Source: JALYIM01 sp040003205
GTDB taxonomy: Bacteria; Acidobacteriota; Terriglobia; Terriglobales; Acidobacteriaceae
DNA length: 7,369 nt
Reading direction: 5' to 3'
Assembly (NCBI GenBank): GCA_040003205.1
Contig: JBDUDA010000150.1
Coordinates: forward strand, 1 to 7,369
Part shown: positions 7,023-7,369 of the stretch, piece after piece
Numbering within the stretch: position 1 is the first letter of the stretch
Layout: each line of letters opens with the position of its first letter
Notes under the pieces: model-generated
Seen by the model: the letters and a program-made list of their open reading frames with translations, nothing else
Databases searched by the model: none
Told to the model about the DNA's origin: nothing
Program-made: the position numbers and the translations under genes

Positions 7023-7349
7023 TCATTTTACGGTATCTTCCTTCGCTACCGGTTTATCAGCCTCGCAATCTTTTGTTACTGGAAGTTCAAACATCGGATC
7101 GTCAGGCAGACCCAGGCGCCTCAATAGAGTTCTGGCGAGCGAATCATCGACCGGGCTTTCCTCCTGTGCAACTCCTGGATACAGTCCAATCATTTCGAAC
7201 AAATATTTCATCGCCAGATAGTGTCCCTTGCCCACCTCCGCGATCGTCGTCTCAACCATATTCTGAGCTTGCTGCCCAACCAGATTCCTGATCCGCTCTC
7301 GTGTCAGTTCCAGGTCGGCGGCTTTGCCGGTGGTTTTTTCCCTGGACAT
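7023..7349 (-). CDS. Small helical protein of unknown function (108 residues, start uncertain)
   Basis: I do not recognise a named family. The predicted protein is charged, mostly alpha-helical and cytoplasmic, with no signal peptide, membrane segment or obvious helix-turn-helix. Visible segments: a basic N-terminus; a helix with LTRERIRNLVGQQAQNMVETT (about 15-35); GKGHYLAMKYLFEMIGLYP (40-58); an acidic linker; DSLARTLLRRLGLPDD (69-84); and a charged tail ending at the TGA at 7023-7025. The middle piece, a helix in which a replicated or 'grown' unit is followed by 'ALKxLFExxGL', loosely recalls phage small-terminase-like proteins, but this is too weak to name it. The ATG at 7349 has only AAGG five bases upstream, and the frame stays open to the window edge, so the true start could lie outside. 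The stop overlaps an alternative phosphatase ATG by four bases. Confidence 0.65.
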   Translation of the reverse strand: MSREKTTGKAADLELTRERIRNLVGQQAQNMVETTIAEVGKGHYLAMKYLFEMIGLYPGVAQEESPVDDSLARTLLRRLGLPDDPMFELPVTKDCEADKPVAKEDTVK

Positions 7350-7369
7350 CGCCGCCTTGACAACCTTTT

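Noticed and set aside
1..7369. The window as a complete prophage
   Set aside because: Only fibre-like modules point that way. There is no terminase large subunit, portal, capsid, lysis gene, integrase or attachment site, and two of the four proteins have Sec signal peptides.

Overview
The window carries four genes, all read on the minus strand, and no convincing gene on the plus strand. In order of transcription (right to left) they are: a small unrecognised helical protein at the right edge; a compact dual-specificity/tyrosine phosphatase; a very large (1555-residue) secreted protein built from phage tail-fibre-like modules and a beta-helix; and, running off the left edge, a secreted beta-helix protein fused to a NodB-type polysaccharide deacetylase domain. 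Coding density is high. The only gaps are about 100 bp before the phosphatase (if the preferred start is right), 123 bp before the fibre-like gene and 81 bp before the deacetylase gene. No stretch over 300 bases lacks a gene, and no tRNA, rRNA, CRISPR array or insertion sequence is visible.

Organism: the moderately high GC, the style of the large secreted beta-rich proteins and the phosphatase sequence look like Acidobacteriota (Terriglobia/Koribacter-like). This is an impression from protein style, not a database result.

The most interesting part is the left 6.3 kb. The 1555-residue protein has a clear Sec signal peptide and a strong Shine-Dalgarno sequence. Most of the mature chain, however, resembles virion fibre material: short 'DATNKAYVD' and 'STKIATTAYVQ' coiled repeats, a 'FGRTGAVV..SGDY' module, a 'DNVKDVG.....LKHLYVG' module, a central beta-helix and a beta-sandwich tip. 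True tail fibres are assembled in the cytoplasm and lack signal peptides, so this looks like an exported, domesticated fibre or spike. Its 24 cysteines fall into 12 neighbouring pairs, which fits an oxidising, extracytoplasmic location. Next comes a strong intrinsic terminator, then a second exported beta-helix protein whose C-terminal part has the NodB signatures TYDD and HSASH. A beta-rich stretch of about 90 residues interrupts the deacetylase fold just after the second signature.

Together the two proteins suggest a surface or extracellular polysaccharide-binding and modifying pair; this is inference. The two upstream genes may be ordinary housekeeping neighbours. No terminase large subunit, portal, capsid, lysis or integrase gene lies in the window, so a prophage is not demonstrated.
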